DNA of 39,274 bases from JADHUC01 sp964617665. GTDB taxonomy: Bacteria > Planctomycetota > Planctomycetia > Pirellulales > Pirellulaceae. How positions within the stretch are numbered: position 1 is the stretch's first letter; each line of letters opens with the position of its first letter. A program made the translations under genes and the position numbers. The notes under the pieces were generated by a model. That model saw only the letters and a list, made by a program, of their open reading frames with translations. It made no database searches and was not told the origin of the DNA. The stretch lies in assembly GCA_964617665.1 (NCBI GenBank), contig CAZUAH010000073.1, positions 1 through 39,274 of the forward strand. The letters are read 5' to 3'. This document shows, in pieces, positions 24,259 to 33,672 of this stretch.

Positions 24259-25665
24259 TCAGTCCAGCAGCGCCAACACCCCGAACGTCACCAATGCGCC
24301 TACTACCATGGAAACAGGTATCGCAATCGAAAGTGCGATAACCAAGCTCGTTGGTGCATGGAGCCCTGCTTTCGCGCGGGACATCCTCCTGCGTTTGCTC
24401 TGTGCGAGAGGGGGAGGAGTCACGGAGCGTATGCGATGGGTTTCTTGGCTTCCCGAAGCCACGGGGGACGTGCCCTGCGAGACTTGACTTGAACTTCCGC
24501 TTCGGCTGTCCTCGAATACGTCACTGCCGAACTGGGTGTCCGCTAGGTCTTCCTCGTCGTCGACGCCTGTAGGCAGCGGCGGGGGCATCCAAGGTGATTT
24601 GGTCAGTTGCTGAGAAGGCAGCGGTGCGGATTCTTGGGCCCACGGCTCCAGTCGCGAGGCCACTTCAGCCGCAGTCTGGATTCGCGACCCAGGGTCCTTC
24701 TCCATCATGTCAGCGATGATTTCCACAAATTCTTCGCTGATTTCCGGATTAAAGCGTCGCGGATGCCACGGAGTCTCTTCGCAGTGCCGGTGGGCCTTGT
24801 CCGTCGTCGTCCCTCCAGGATACGGCACCTTTCCGCTGATTGCGTAGTACAACGTGCAGCCCAGCGAGTAGATGTCGCTGACCGACGTGATCGTGGCCGG
24901 ATCCAGGATCTGCTCGGGTGAAAGATAGTCCGCCGTACCGACGATCTTTCCGGCGCGAGGGTCTTCTTCGGCTTCATGGATAAATCCGGCCAGCCCCAGA
25001 TCGGAAACTTTTGCGACGCCATCGGGCGTGACCAGTATATTACCTGGTTTCACATCACGATGGATTAGGCCGCGCTGGTGTGCGTAGTCGAGACCAAGTG
25101 AGGACTGCACCATGACCTTGGCCGCTTGTTGCATGGTCAGAGGACCTTGGCGACGGACAAGCTGCCTCAGGTCTGTACCCGGCACGAATTCGGTGACCAG
25201 ATAGTGGACATTGCCATCATGCCCAGCATCGTATGCTCGCACCAGATTGGTGTGATCGAGTTGGGCCTGAGTACGAATCTCGCGAGTGAAATTCTCGATC
25301 GCATCGGGCGTAGACTTGGCGAGCGGCAGTACCTTGATGGCACACTCGCGGCCCATCATCGTGTGAACCGCCTTGAAAACTTGCCCCATGCCACCCTGCC
25401 CGATCCAGTCCGTGATCGTGTACGGGCCCAGACCGAGCTTCGTCCGTCCTGATTTCAACTGACTGGCTTGATAAGGCGTCAGCGTTTCCATCTCGACCAG
25501 TTTGGCGGCCAAGTCATCGTCGCTGATCGCCTCGATCGCCGTGGGTAATTCCTCCTCCTGGCTGGCGAGTGCCGCAATCGCCTCGGCAATCTGTTCCTTT
25601 GTCAACAGACCGCTCACGCGAGCTGAATCGCGGAATACCGATCTGTTTGGGGTCTTCTTGGACAC
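24259..25665 (-). CDS. Membrane-anchored Ser/Thr protein kinase
   Basis: This 468-residue protein has a short N-terminal helical region, then a full Hanks-type kinase domain at about 80-345: Gly loop IGQGGMGQVF (88-97), Lys111 in CAIKVLP, IHRDVKPGN with Asp204, metal-binding DLG (222-224, in place of DFG), GTADYLSPEQ and SDIYSLGCTLYY. A Pro/Ser-rich linker leads to one membrane helix at about 440-466, and the protein ends there, so it has no sensor domain outside the membrane. It probably phosphorylates cytoplasmic targets. No partner phosphatase is nearby. On the minus strand a run of seven T follows the stop codon directly, without a clear stem. Confidence 0.92.
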   Translation of the reverse strand: MSKKTPNRSVFRDSARVSGLLTKEQIAEAIAALASQEEELPTAIEAISDDDLAAKLVEMETLTPYQASQLKSGRTKLGLGPYTITDWIGQGGMGQVFKAVHTMMGRECAIKVLPLAKSTPDAIENFTREIRTQAQLDHTNLVRAYDAGHDGNVHYLVTEFVPGTDLRQLVRRQGPLTMQQAAKVMVQSSLGLDYAHQRGLIHRDVKPGNILVTPDGVAKVSDLGLAGFIHEAEEDPRAGKIVGTADYLSPEQILDPATITSVSDIYSLGCTLYYAISGKVPYPGGTTTDKAHRHCEETPWHPRRFNPEISEEFVEIIADMMEKDPGSRIQTAAEVASRLEPWAQESAPLPSQQLTKSPWMPPPLPTGVDDEEDLADTQFGSDVFEDSRSGSSSQVSQGTSPVASGSQETHRIRSVTPPPLAQSKRRRMSRAKAGLHAPTSLVIALSIAIPVSMVVGALVTFGVLALLD

Positions 25666-25741
25666 GATCTGTCGTCCGCAGAAAGGGAGAAACGAACTTA
25701 GGAAAAGCGACTTGCCCCGTGCATTAGTAGTATACGCTACC

Positions 25742-25774
25742 CAAAAGAAAAATCAGCAAGGGGTCACCCCCGCT
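25742..25774 (-). terminator. Likely rho-independent terminator after hypE
   Basis: AGC-AA-GGGG-TCA-CCCC-C-GCT (25755-25774) can form a short stem. On the minus strand it is followed by GATTTTTCTTTTGG (25741-25754), a T-rich tract. It lies about 20 bases after the hypE stop, at the end of the hyp operon. Confidence 0.5.
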
Positions 25775-25792
25775 TTGTGGTTACATGTATCG

Positions 25793-26872
25793 TTAGCAGA
25801 TACGCGGCATCTGCTCGCCGGACAGGAGATCGAGCGATCCCCTGCCTCCCAACGAGTTGCGGAGCTCGACGATCCCTGGGTGATCCGTCGTCACGCTGCC
25901 AATGATGGCCGGTTCCGGTGCAGCATCATGATCCCTCATGATTTGCAGGGCCGTGTCGGCCTTGTCACGCGGTACAAAAGCGACCAACCGGCCCTCGTTG
26001 GCGACGTACAGAGGATCTAGGCCAAGAAGCTCACAGGCACCACCCACTGAAGGAGAAACGGGAATTGATGCCTCGTTCAACTCAACCCCCACGCCGGCGT
26101 GCTCCGCGATTTCGATCAGTGCGGCCGCCAAACCACCCCGTGTCAGATCGCGCAGACAGTGCAAGTCGGCCCCCAACGCCGTCAAATCGGCGACTAAACC
26201 TGCCAGCGACGCGCAATCGCTTTCCGGAGCGCCTTCGAAGTGCAGATTTTCACGCACGGACATTATGGCGATCCCGTGACGACCGATGTCGCCACTCACA
26301 AGGATCTCATCGCCGACGGCGACCCTGGCCGGAGAAACGTCGATGCCCTCTTCGATGGCGCCGACACCTGCCGTGTTGATGAAGATTCCGTCGCCTTTGC
26401 CACGGTCTACCACCTTCGTATCGCCGGTCACGATCCGCACGCCAACTTCATCGGCAGCCCGCCGCATCGAGTCAACAACGCTGCGCAGCGTCTCCATTGG
26501 CACGCCTTCTTCCAGGATCAAGCCACAACTCAGGTACATCGGCTTGGCCCCAGCCATAGCCAAATCGTTGACCGTACCATACACGGCCAGGTCGCCGATG
26601 TCGCCGCCGGGAAAGAACAGCGGGCTCACGACGAACGAGTCGGTTGTGAAGGCAAGCCGCGTGCTGCCCAATTCCAGGACCGCGCTGTCGTGAGGCGGTC
26701 GCGGCTGTCCGTTGTCGATGGGCGGAGACGCCCCAAATTCAGGCAGCAGCATTCCTTCGATCAGGTCTCGCATCAAACGGCCACCACCACCATGAGCGAG
26801 TTGGACCGTGTCATGCCGGCCCAAAGGCGTTGGACAACTCATTGCGAGAGGATTCGGGCGTTTGTCGGTCAT
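25793..26872 (-). CDS. hypE: Hydrogenase maturation protein HypE
   Basis: This 359-residue protein is HypE, which turns the carbamoyl group on its C-terminal Cys into a thiocyanate, the source of the CN ligands of the [NiFe] centre. It shows LAHGGGGRLMRDLI near 25-38, FTTDSFVVSPLFFPGGDIGDLAVYGTVNDLAM (in the region 75-106), VTGDTKVV and the required C-terminal PRIC ending in Cys359. It works with HypF, which supplies the carbamoyl group. It is the last gene of the hypBFCDE operon, 31 bases after hypD. Confidence 0.95.
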   Translation of the reverse strand: MTDKRPNPLAMSCPTPLGRHDTVQLAHGGGGRLMRDLIEGMLLPEFGASPPIDNGQPRPPHDSAVLELGSTRLAFTTDSFVVSPLFFPGGDIGDLAVYGTVNDLAMAGAKPMYLSCGLILEEGVPMETLRSVVDSMRRAADEVGVRIVTGDTKVVDRGKGDGIFINTAGVGAIEEGIDVSPARVAVGDEILVSGDIGRHGIAIMSVRENLHFEGAPESDCASLAGLVADLTALGADLHCLRDLTRGGLAAALIEIAEHAGVGVELNEASIPVSPSVGGACELLGLDPLYVANEGRLVAFVPRDKADTALQIMRDHDAAPEPAIIGSVTTDHPGIVELRNSLGGRGSLDLLSGEQMPRIC

Positions 26873-26903
26873 GATGGGCGGAGGTCGAAGAGTTGCGGGC
26901 TCG

Positions 26904-28004
26904 CTATGTCTTTACCGTTTCTCGACGCCGGTATCGGTAGTATGCGGCGCAGGCGCCTTCAGGCGACACCATTGGGGCTCCCAGTGGTGTTTCCGGCACG
27001 CACTGGACGCCGAAAGCTGGGCAATCGTACGGTTTCTTGTGGCCCTGCAGCACTTCGCCTGCGATACACTGATCCGGCTCTTCGGCAACGATCGTTTTGA
27101 CAGCGAAGCGACGGTCTGCATCGAAACGCGCGTACTCCTCGCGCAGCGCCCAACCACTGTCCGGGATCTTGCCGATACCTCGCCACTTTCGTGCCACAGT
27201 CTTCAGTACTTTCCGGATCTGGTCTATGGCGGGCCGGTTTCCTTCCGGTCGAACAACGCGCGAATACTGATTCTCCAAATCGGCTCGACCTTCCTCCAAC
27301 TGCTTGACGCACATGTAGATGCCTTGCAAGATGTCAACCGGTTCAAAGCCGGTCGCGACGATCGGCGTTTTGTACTCGGCGACGATGGGGCGGTACTCCT
27401 CGACGCCCATCACGGTACACACATGCCCCGCAGCCAGAAACCCTTGTACGACGTTGTTGGGCGATCCCAGCACCGCGCGAATCGCCGGCGGAACGAGTAC
27501 ATGTGAAACCAGCAGCGTGAAATTGTCCAGCCCCAATCGTTCAGCCTGGAGTACGGCCATCACGTTGGCCGGAGCCGTGGTCTCAAACCCGATGGCAAAA
27601 AACACAACTTCGCGATCGGGATGCGTCCGTGCCAGCGTTACCGCGTCCATCGGCGAGTACACCACGCGCACGTCGCCGCCAGCCGATTTCACGGTCAGCA
27701 AGTCCTTCTCCGAGCCGGGCACACGAAGCATATCGCCGAACGAACAGAAGATCACTTCCGGTTGCGAGGCAATCGCGATTGCTTTGTCGATGATCTCGAC
27801 GGGCGTAACACAGACAGGACATCCGGGGCCGTGCACCAGGGTAATATGCTCCGGTAGCATTTGATCGAGCCCGAAACGTACGATCGAGTGCGTTTGGCCG
27901 CCGCATATCTCCATGATGTGCCACGGCCGCGTCGTAGCGCGATGAATTGCTTGCGCACAGCGCGCTGCGGTGTCAGCATTGCGGTATTCGTGCAGGTACT
28001 TCAC
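26904..28004 (-). CDS. hypD: Hydrogenase maturation protein HypD
   Basis: This 366-residue protein is HypD, the iron-sulfur scaffold where Fe(CN)2CO is assembled together with HypC. Family motifs are MEICGGQTHSI near 31-41, HGPGCPVCVTP near 58-68, GFETTAPANV near 137-146 and the C-terminal cluster region PYDCPAFGVQC and SPEGACAAYY. It overlaps hypC by 4 bases (28001-28004), which indicates coupling, and hypE follows 31 bases on. Confidence 0.95.
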   Translation of the reverse strand: MKYLHEYRNADTAARCAQAIHRATTRPWHIMEICGGQTHSIVRFGLDQMLPEHITLVHGPGCPVCVTPVEIIDKAIAIASQPEVIFCSFGDMLRVPGSEKDLLTVKSAGGDVRVVYSPMDAVTLARTHPDREVVFFAIGFETTAPANVMAVLQAERLGLDNFTLLVSHVLVPPAIRAVLGSPNNVVQGFLAAGHVCTVMGVEEYRPIVAEYKTPIVATGFEPVDILQGIYMCVKQLEEGRADLENQYSRVVRPEGNRPAIDQIRKVLKTVARKWRGIGKIPDSGWALREEYARFDADRRFAVKTIVAEEPDQCIAGEVLQGHKKPYDCPAFGVQCVPETPLGAPMVSPEGACAAYYRYRRRETVKT

Positions 28005-28297
28005 GGCGCGCCTTCCGATTCGCCATCAATCGGCATTCGCGTTCCCTTTGCGTCGTCCTGTTCGAACTCCGACAACTCCTGGATCTGCTCGATGCAGGAG
28101 AAGACTTCTTGCGCCTCGTCTTCGTCGATGATGCTGAGTGCAAAGCCAACGTGCACGAGGACGTAATCGCCAACTTGCGCCTCGGGCACGTAGGCTAAGC
28201 AGATGTCTTTGGCTATTCCGCCAAATTCCACTTTGCCCATCGGCAAGGCATCTTGCTCATGGATCTCAAGTATCCTGCCGGGAATTCCCAGGCACAT
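28001..28297 (-). CDS. hypC: Hydrogenase maturation chaperone HypC
   Basis: This 98-residue protein is HypC, which carries the iron ligand set from HypD to the hydrogenase large-subunit precursor. It begins with the diagnostic MCLGIPGRI, whose Cys2 is essential, and has GDYVLVHVGFALSIIDEDEA in the middle. The acidic C-terminal tail is somewhat longer than usual. It overlaps hypF by 32 bases and hypD by 4, so it is tightly packed in the operon. Confidence 0.95.
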   Translation of the reverse strand: MCLGIPGRILEIHEQDALPMGKVEFGGIAKDICLAYVPEAQVGDYVLVHVGFALSIIDEDEAQEVFSCIEQIQELSEFEQDDAKGTRMPIDGESEGAP

Positions 28298-30626
28298 GTA
28301 ACGACCCTTCGATCAGCTTCGCAGCGATGAGAACTTGCCCCAAGGCGATGCCGCCATCGCCCGGCGGCACTTCACGATGAGTGTACACTTTGAATCCCTT
28401 CCCCAACAGTCGCTCGCGCACACGATCCGTCAACAGCGCGTTCTGAAAACAGCCGCCGCTCAGCACGACTTGTCGACAGTCTGCACGTTCCGCTGCAGCC
28501 AACGCTAGATCGGCCAGAGCATTGTGGAACTTGGCGGTGATTCGACCGATGGCAACACCGCCGGATCTGTCTTCCATCACGCCGCGAATCAGCGGTTCCC
28601 AGTCTGCTCTGGCTGGTATGTTTTCTGACAAAGGCAGCGGATAGGCGTCGCGCACGTCGGGATCCGCAGCGAACTCCAGTGCCATTGCTGCTTGGCCCTC
28701 GAAGCTAACTCGCTCCGAAAAGCCGCACAACGCCGCGACGGCGTCGAACAGACGCCCCATGCTGCTGGCCCGTGGAAAGAGCTTCGGTCGGGCCAGCGCG
28801 TCGATCAGCGTGCGCACGTCTTCAGGACGAAACCATTTCGCCGCGATTTCGGCGGCCGCGTCGCCCATGCTCTCGAACAGTGCGCCTAAGGCGGATCGGC
28901 GAGGTTCGCGTACGGCTTGATCGCCGCCGGGGAGGGGAAATGTCCTTAAATGAGCCAAACGCCTGAATTCTGCGTCCTCGCACATCAACACCTCGCCGCC
29001 CCAAACCGTGCCATCAAAGCCGTAGCCCGTTCCGTCCCAAGATAGCCCAAGGACGGGGCCGTCGATTCTGTGCTCGGCCATACACGATGCGACGTGCGCG
29101 TGATGATGCTGGATGCGCAGCAGCGGCACATTCCAGCGTGAAGCAAGTTCCTCCGCATATCGAGTCGACGCATAGTCGGGATGAAGATCGCAAGCCACGA
29201 CGTCCGGCGTCACGTCGAAAAAGGCGATCATGTCGTCGATAGCTTGGCGATGGACGTTAACGGCAAGAGTGTTGTTGAGGTCACCAACGTGCGGACTGAG
29301 CACTACCTCGAATCCCATGCTCAAAGCGATCGTGTTCTTCAAGTGTCCACCCACGGCGAGGACTGTTGGTAATTCGCGCCCCACGTTGACAGGTAGCGGC
29401 GCGTAACCGCGCGCTCGGCGCAAGATCTGCAGACCGTCGGGTCCGACGCGAGCCACGGAATCATCGACCGGTCGAACAATGCGGCGATTGTGGGTAAGGA
29501 TCAGGTCGGCGATGTTCCCAAGACGCGATACAGCGTCATTCGTCGAGATCGCCATTGGCTCTTCGGACAGATTGCCGCTTGTGCAGACAATCGGACGGGC
29601 AATCCGGTCCATCAGCAAATGATGAAGCGGTGTGTATGGCAGAATTGTGCCCAACCAAGGATTTTCTGGGGCGACCGCCGCCGTGATGTCGCGGTCGGAC
29701 TCGGCCTCTGTGCGCCGGCGAAGCAGCAAGATGGGCGCCACAGACGATTCCAGTGCGACCGCTTCGTCTTCGCTGACGACACACTGTTCTTGCACGGCGG
29801 CCAGATTGAGCAGCATGACAGCCAGCGGTTTGTCGGGACGCTGTTTCCTCTCGCGTAGCTTTTCGACTGCTGTCTGATTCGTGGCGTCGACAATCAATTG
29901 AAATCCGCCCAGTCCTTTGAGCGTCAGGATCTTACCGTCTAATACCGCGCGGACGGATTCCACCAACGCAAGTTCTCCGTCGGCAATCGGTGTGCCGTCG
30001 CTCTTCAGCAACTCGATCCTTGGCCCGCAGGCCGGGCAGGCGATCGGTTGGGCGTGGAACCGGCGGTCGGTTGGATCCTCGTACTCCGAGCGGCAGTCGT
30101 CGCACATCGCAAAACGCCTCATCGACGTACGTGGCCGGTCGTACGGCAGCTGTTCGACGATAGACCAGCGCGGGCCGCAGTTGGTGCAGTTAGTGAATGG
30201 GTAGCCGTACCGTCGTTCGGACGAATCACGAATCTCAATCAAACACTCGGAGCAGGTCGCCAGATCGGCCGGCATAGACGGTTTTGGAACGGAGTCGCCA
30301 GAGCTCTTGCGAATTTGGAACGATGTGGGTTCGCCTGAAGCGGGCGTCCACGCAGCCATCTCTTGAACATCCAACGCATCGATTCTTGTCTGCGGCGGAT
30401 GCCGCCTACGCAGTGATTCGACAAACCGCTCAAGAGCCGGCCCGTTGCCTTGGACCTCGATCCGGACGGCGGCCGGTTCGTTCAAGACCCATCCGGATAA
30501 CGATTCGGCTCGCGCGACGTTGTACACGAAAGGTCGGAAACCCACGCCTTGTACCACACCGTGCACGGTAACTGCGAGGCGATGGACACCGGGCGACAAA
30601 ACTGAAATAGACGTTGTCGGAGGCAT
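28266..30626 (-). CDS. hypF: Carbamoyltransferase HypF
   Basis: This 786-residue protein is HypF, which uses carbamoyl phosphate and ATP to charge the HypE Cys. Domains in order are acylphosphatase (VHGVVQGVGFRPFVYN, near 22-37), two zinc-finger pairs (CSECLIEI with CTNCGPRW; CDDCRSEY with CPACGPR), a YrdC-like domain (LTLKGLGGFQLIVDA, near 235-249) and a Kae1-like domain (LRIQHHHAHVASCMAEH, near 500-516, and VLSGGCFQNALL near the end). Its length is normal. hypB ends 3 bases upstream and hypC overlaps by 32 bases. Confidence 0.95.
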   Translation of the reverse strand: MPPTTSISVLSPGVHRLAVTVHGVVQGVGFRPFVYNVARAESLSGWVLNEPAAVRIEVQGNGPALERFVESLRRRHPPQTRIDALDVQEMAAWTPASGEPTSFQIRKSSGDSVPKPSMPADLATCSECLIEIRDSSERRYGYPFTNCTNCGPRWSIVEQLPYDRPRTSMRRFAMCDDCRSEYEDPTDRRFHAQPIACPACGPRIELLKSDGTPIADGELALVESVRAVLDGKILTLKGLGGFQLIVDATNQTAVEKLRERKQRPDKPLAVMLLNLAAVQEQCVVSEDEAVALESSVAPILLLRRRTEAESDRDITAAVAPENPWLGTILPYTPLHHLLMDRIARPIVCTSGNLSEEPMAISTNDAVSRLGNIADLILTHNRRIVRPVDDSVARVGPDGLQILRRARGYAPLPVNVGRELPTVLAVGGHLKNTIALSMGFEVVLSPHVGDLNNTLAVNVHRQAIDDMIAFFDVTPDVVACDLHPDYASTRYAEELASRWNVPLLRIQHHHAHVASCMAEHRIDGPVLGLSWDGTGYGFDGTVWGGEVLMCEDAEFRRLAHLRTFPLPGGDQAVREPRRSALGALFESMGDAAAEIAAKWFRPEDVRTLIDALARPKLFPRASSMGRLFDAVAALCGFSERVSFEGQAAMALEFAADPDVRDAYPLPLSENIPARADWEPLIRGVMEDRSGGVAIGRITAKFHNALADLALAAAERADCRQVVLSGGCFQNALLTDRVRERLLGKGFKVYTHREVPPGDGGIALGQVLIAAKLIEGSLHVPGNSRQDT

Positions 30627-30629
30627 GGA

Positions 30630-31289
30630 TTAATCGACCATCTTCGCGTCTTTCTTACCCACTAACCAATTGGCTAGATCTTCCATGCCGTCACCACGGA
30701 TCGCCGATACTGCAAAGATCTCTGCCTCGGACGCCAGACGTTTCATGTCACTTCTGACCCGCTCCAAATCGAAGTTCGTGTGCGGAAGAAGGTCCATCTT
30801 GGTTACGATCAAGGCATCGCTGCGTTGGAAAATGACGGGATACTTGACCAGCTTGTCATCCCCCTCCGAAACGCTCAACACGACGACCCGCAGGTGCTCG
30901 CCTAGGTCATAGCTGGCTGTACAAACGAGATTGCCAACATTCTCGACCACCAGCAAATCCGTAACGCTGCACTCCAGGTCGTCCGTGGCCGCAGCAATCA
31001 TATTGGCGTCCAGATGGCACATCCCGTCCGTATTTATCTGAACCACCGGCACGCCCATCTTGGCGATTCGTTCCGCGTCGATTTGGCCGGCAATATCGCC
31101 TTCGATGACGGCTGGCGATAGACGATTCTTCAGACACCCGAAGAGAGACTCTAGCAGCGTCGTCTTGCCGCATCCTGGCGATCCGACCAGATTGACCGCA
31201 TAAAGTCGATCGGCCGTCCAACGCTTGCGGTTTTTCGTTGCGGCCTGATCGTTTGCCCTGAGTATCTTCTTCGCGGCAACGATTTTCAT
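30630..31289 (-). CDS. hypB: Hydrogenase nickel-insertion GTPase HypB
   Basis: This 219-residue GTPase inserts nickel into the hydrogenase large subunit. It has P-loop GSPGCGKTTLLE near 37-48, a metal-binding Cys-His in DGMCHLD, a second Cys in NVGNLVC near 120 and the guanine motif TKMD near 165. It lacks the His-rich nickel-storage N-terminus found in some HypB proteins. GGGAG lies about 7 bases upstream of the ATG. It is the first gene of the operon. No hypA, its usual partner, is visible within 270 bases upstream, where the strand changes. Confidence 0.93.
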   Translation of the reverse strand: MKIVAAKKILRANDQAATKNRKRWTADRLYAVNLVGSPGCGKTTLLESLFGCLKNRLSPAVIEGDIAGQIDAERIAKMGVPVVQINTDGMCHLDANMIAAATDDLECSVTDLLVVENVGNLVCTASYDLGEHLRVVVLSVSEGDDKLVKYPVIFQRSDALIVTKMDLLPHTNFDLERVRSDMKRLASEAEIFAVSAIRGDGMEDLANWLVGKKDAKMVD

Positions 31290-31570
31290 CGATCATCTCC
31301 CGTGACACGAACACTATCCTGCAATTCTCCCGAGAATTTCGTGTCTGGGCAACCGGCAACGGTAACTAACCCCAGACCACCAAACGAGAAACAGCTTCGA
31401 GCGTTCGGCTGCGTGTAGTGGCTCCGGCATCAAGTTTTCCAATTCCGCTCGATTTGGCGGCCATACCTGTCCGAAATTGAGAAGTAGTGATAGGCCCTCA
31501 CCCGCCGATTGCCTGTCGATTTCGGTGGCGGTTACTGCACAGCGAACCCCCGCAAAGGTCAAAGAGGATC

Positions 31571-32128
31571 ATGCAGCCTGGTATCCTGAATTACAGCTAC
31601 CTTGCCCATCTTTCCCAGCCGTCCGCAGACCGTCAAATCTACCGAGCTATTCGGCGACATCGCGTTTGCAGCATTCTAGAGATCGGAGTTGGCTACGCAC
31701 GCCGCGCCCAACGCATGATCGCCGTGGCCTCGCAATTCCAGCCAGACGTTGATATCCGCTACACGGGCATCGATCTATTCGAGGACCGTCCTGACAACGA
31801 CGTCGGCATCACCTACAAGTTGGCCTACAAGCTGTTGAGGCAACTGGACGTTAGATTGCGACTCATCCCCGGCGACCCATTTACCGCATTGGCCCGAATG
31901 GCAAATGCCATCACGGACACTGACCTAATCGTGATCGCTGCCGATCAAGATCCCGAGAGTCTCTCGCTCGCGTGGTCTTTCTTCCCCAGAATGATCCACG
32001 AGAACTCGCTGGTTTTTCAAGAGTACACACAACCCGGCAAGCGCAATTCGCGATTCCGGCTGCTTGAGCCACAGCAGATTCAGGAATTGGCTGGAACCCC
32101 GCACCGTCAAACTCGGCTCGCGGCGTGA
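31571..32128 (+). CDS. SAM-dependent methyltransferase-like protein
   Basis: This 185-residue protein has a class I methyltransferase-like beginning: SILEIGVGYARRAQRMI near 34-50 (motif I, E-x-G-x-G) and YTGIDLFEDRP near 64-74. Later motifs are weak and the protein is short. The ATG at 31571 is preceded by an AGAGGA about 4 bases upstream. It is divergent from hypB and may or may not be related to hydrogenase maturation. The methylated substrate is unknown, and it could be a non-catalytic relative. Confidence 0.6.
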   Translation: MQPGILNYSYLAHLSQPSADRQIYRAIRRHRVCSILEIGVGYARRAQRMIAVASQFQPDVDIRYTGIDLFEDRPDNDVGITYKLAYKLLRQLDVRLRLIPGDPFTALARMANAITDTDLIVIAADQDPESLSLAWSFFPRMIHENSLVFQEYTQPGKRNSRFRLLEPQQIQELAGTPHRQTRLAA

Positions 32129-32155
32129 GCGAATAACGGTGGAGCAAGAATCAGA

Positions 32156-33640
32156 CTAAATCGGCCTCAGCCTCAGCATCGCAGCCTGCCACTGCTTGTC
32201 GAACTTCTGCAGAGGCGTGTTGACCAACCTGACGAAGCGGGCCATGGGGCCGTAGTTGCGTTTGTTGGCCACGTAAAGGTCCATCGCCTTGCCGGTTAGC
32301 AGCCTGCTTTCGAAAGCCATGTGGTACGCCAATCCCCAAGCGTACAGGTAATGACGCTGGGCCGTATCGCTTTCGTGGGACGCCAAAAACTCGTTTTCCT
32401 CGGCAGTCAGAACATCGACTACTGCAAGCGAATCGCCGCTGGCTAAATCCTCCTGCAGGCGTGTCAGCCTCTCACGGTCCGGGGCGTCGATTCGTAGTGT
32501 GTCCGCGTCCAACTGGCCGGTTTCGAAAATCTGCGCAAGCCCTTCGTTCAGCCATCGCGGCATGGCACCGTTACGGTGCGGATAGACGTAGTTTTCCACG
32601 TGAGCGTGGAACGCCTCGTGGTACAGTCGTGTGAACATCTGCTCGGTGACTTCAGCGAACTTGGCCTCGTTCTGACGTTCGGCCAGGTCGATTTCTTTCA
32701 TGGCCGCATCATATTGCCGTTGCCAAACTGCTTTGCGGAGTTTTGCCTCTTGTTCGATTTCTGCTTCGCTGTAACCACGCTTCTTCATCTCGTCGAGCAC
32801 ACCGGCCAACCGATCCGTGAAACCGGCGTCCAGCATCCTGTACTGCCGACGGACTTCCTGGTTTCGCGCTTGAACTTGAGCCAAACGGCGGGCGTAGCTG
32901 TTCAAGTCGCTGCCGGCCACAATCTCGTTGTGGGACGACGAATAGAACGCCGGACTGGCAATCTGAAAACCGGCTTCCCGCATGAATCGTCGATACTCGT
33001 CCAGAGAGCCGAACAGCAATAGACGCAGGTTCTTTGTTTGCTTATTGCGCGGTGGCAGCAGTTGGCGGTAGGCGCGAAAGATCTGTTCAACTCGCACCAC
33101 GCAACGACGAGTCATCTTCGCCGTGGCCGTGCTGTCCAGATGGAACCACTCGCGCTCGGCGGTCCAGTGTCGGACGCCGTCGCGGACATCCTCTTCCAGC
33201 GTAACGTCCTCCATGCGCCCTGCTTCGATTCTGGCTCGGTTGCGCAACTGCCGAAAACGGTCTAGCAGCCTATCGCGCGCGTCACCCTCCAGGCGGACTA
33301 TCTCTCCGACTGACTGCGGCGCGACCGGACGAACCACGGCAAACATGGGCTTGCCCGGCGACCGGATGATCTCGGCGAATTCGATTTCTGTCTCTCGTTC
33401 GGCCTGAATTAACCCAGAGTAGACTGTGCCGTCTTTCAACTTGAGAGATTCGAATTGCCACTCTGGCGGTGTATCGGCGTTCTTGGGCAATGCCGCTGCC
33501 GCGTTGTCGTCCTTCGGCGGCTGGCCTAGCGCAAGAGCAGGCAGAATACAGCCCCACAATGCCGCCGTCGCCGCAAGCTGTGGCCGTACGGCAGATTGAG
33601 CGGACGTCGCGACGCGAGGGCGTTTTTGATGTCTTGGCAC
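32156..33640 (-). CDS. DUF1570 protein, zinc peptidase-like, exported
   Basis: This protein has 494 residues if it starts at GTG 33640, which has CTCCCC (read GGGGAG) 10 bases upstream. The alternative GTG at 33676 overlaps the ferredoxin stop as GTGA. A hydrophobic segment PQLAATAALWGCILPALALG near 20-39 suggests a signal peptide. HEAFH at 341-345 fits an HExxH zinc-peptidase site, and RWLNEGLAQIFETG lies 20 residues on, where the third ligand is expected, as in gluzincin-type DUF1570 proteins. A long helical stretch precedes the motif. Its substrate is unknown. Confidence 0.8.
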   Translation of the reverse strand: MPRHQKRPRVATSAQSAVRPQLAATAALWGCILPALALGQPPKDDNAAAALPKNADTPPEWQFESLKLKDGTVYSGLIQAERETEIEFAEIIRSPGKPMFAVVRPVAPQSVGEIVRLEGDARDRLLDRFRQLRNRARIEAGRMEDVTLEEDVRDGVRHWTAEREWFHLDSTATAKMTRRCVVRVEQIFRAYRQLLPPRNKQTKNLRLLLFGSLDEYRRFMREAGFQIASPAFYSSSHNEIVAGSDLNSYARRLAQVQARNQEVRRQYRMLDAGFTDRLAGVLDEMKKRGYSEAEIEQEAKLRKAVWQRQYDAAMKEIDLAERQNEAKFAEVTEQMFTRLYHEAFHAHVENYVYPHRNGAMPRWLNEGLAQIFETGQLDADTLRIDAPDRERLTRLQEDLASGDSLAVVDVLTAEENEFLASHESDTAQRHYLYAWGLAYHMAFESRLLTGKAMDLYVANKRNYGPMARFVRLVNTPLQKFDKQWQAAMLRLRPI

Positions 33641-33672
33641 CTCGGTTGACCTCCCCAACGGCGGGGCCAACG

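Noticed and set aside
31314..31562. Candidate hypA upstream of hypB
   Set aside because: The 82-codon frame has no paired CxxC zinc motif and does not begin with the MHE seen in HypA, so it is not hypA.
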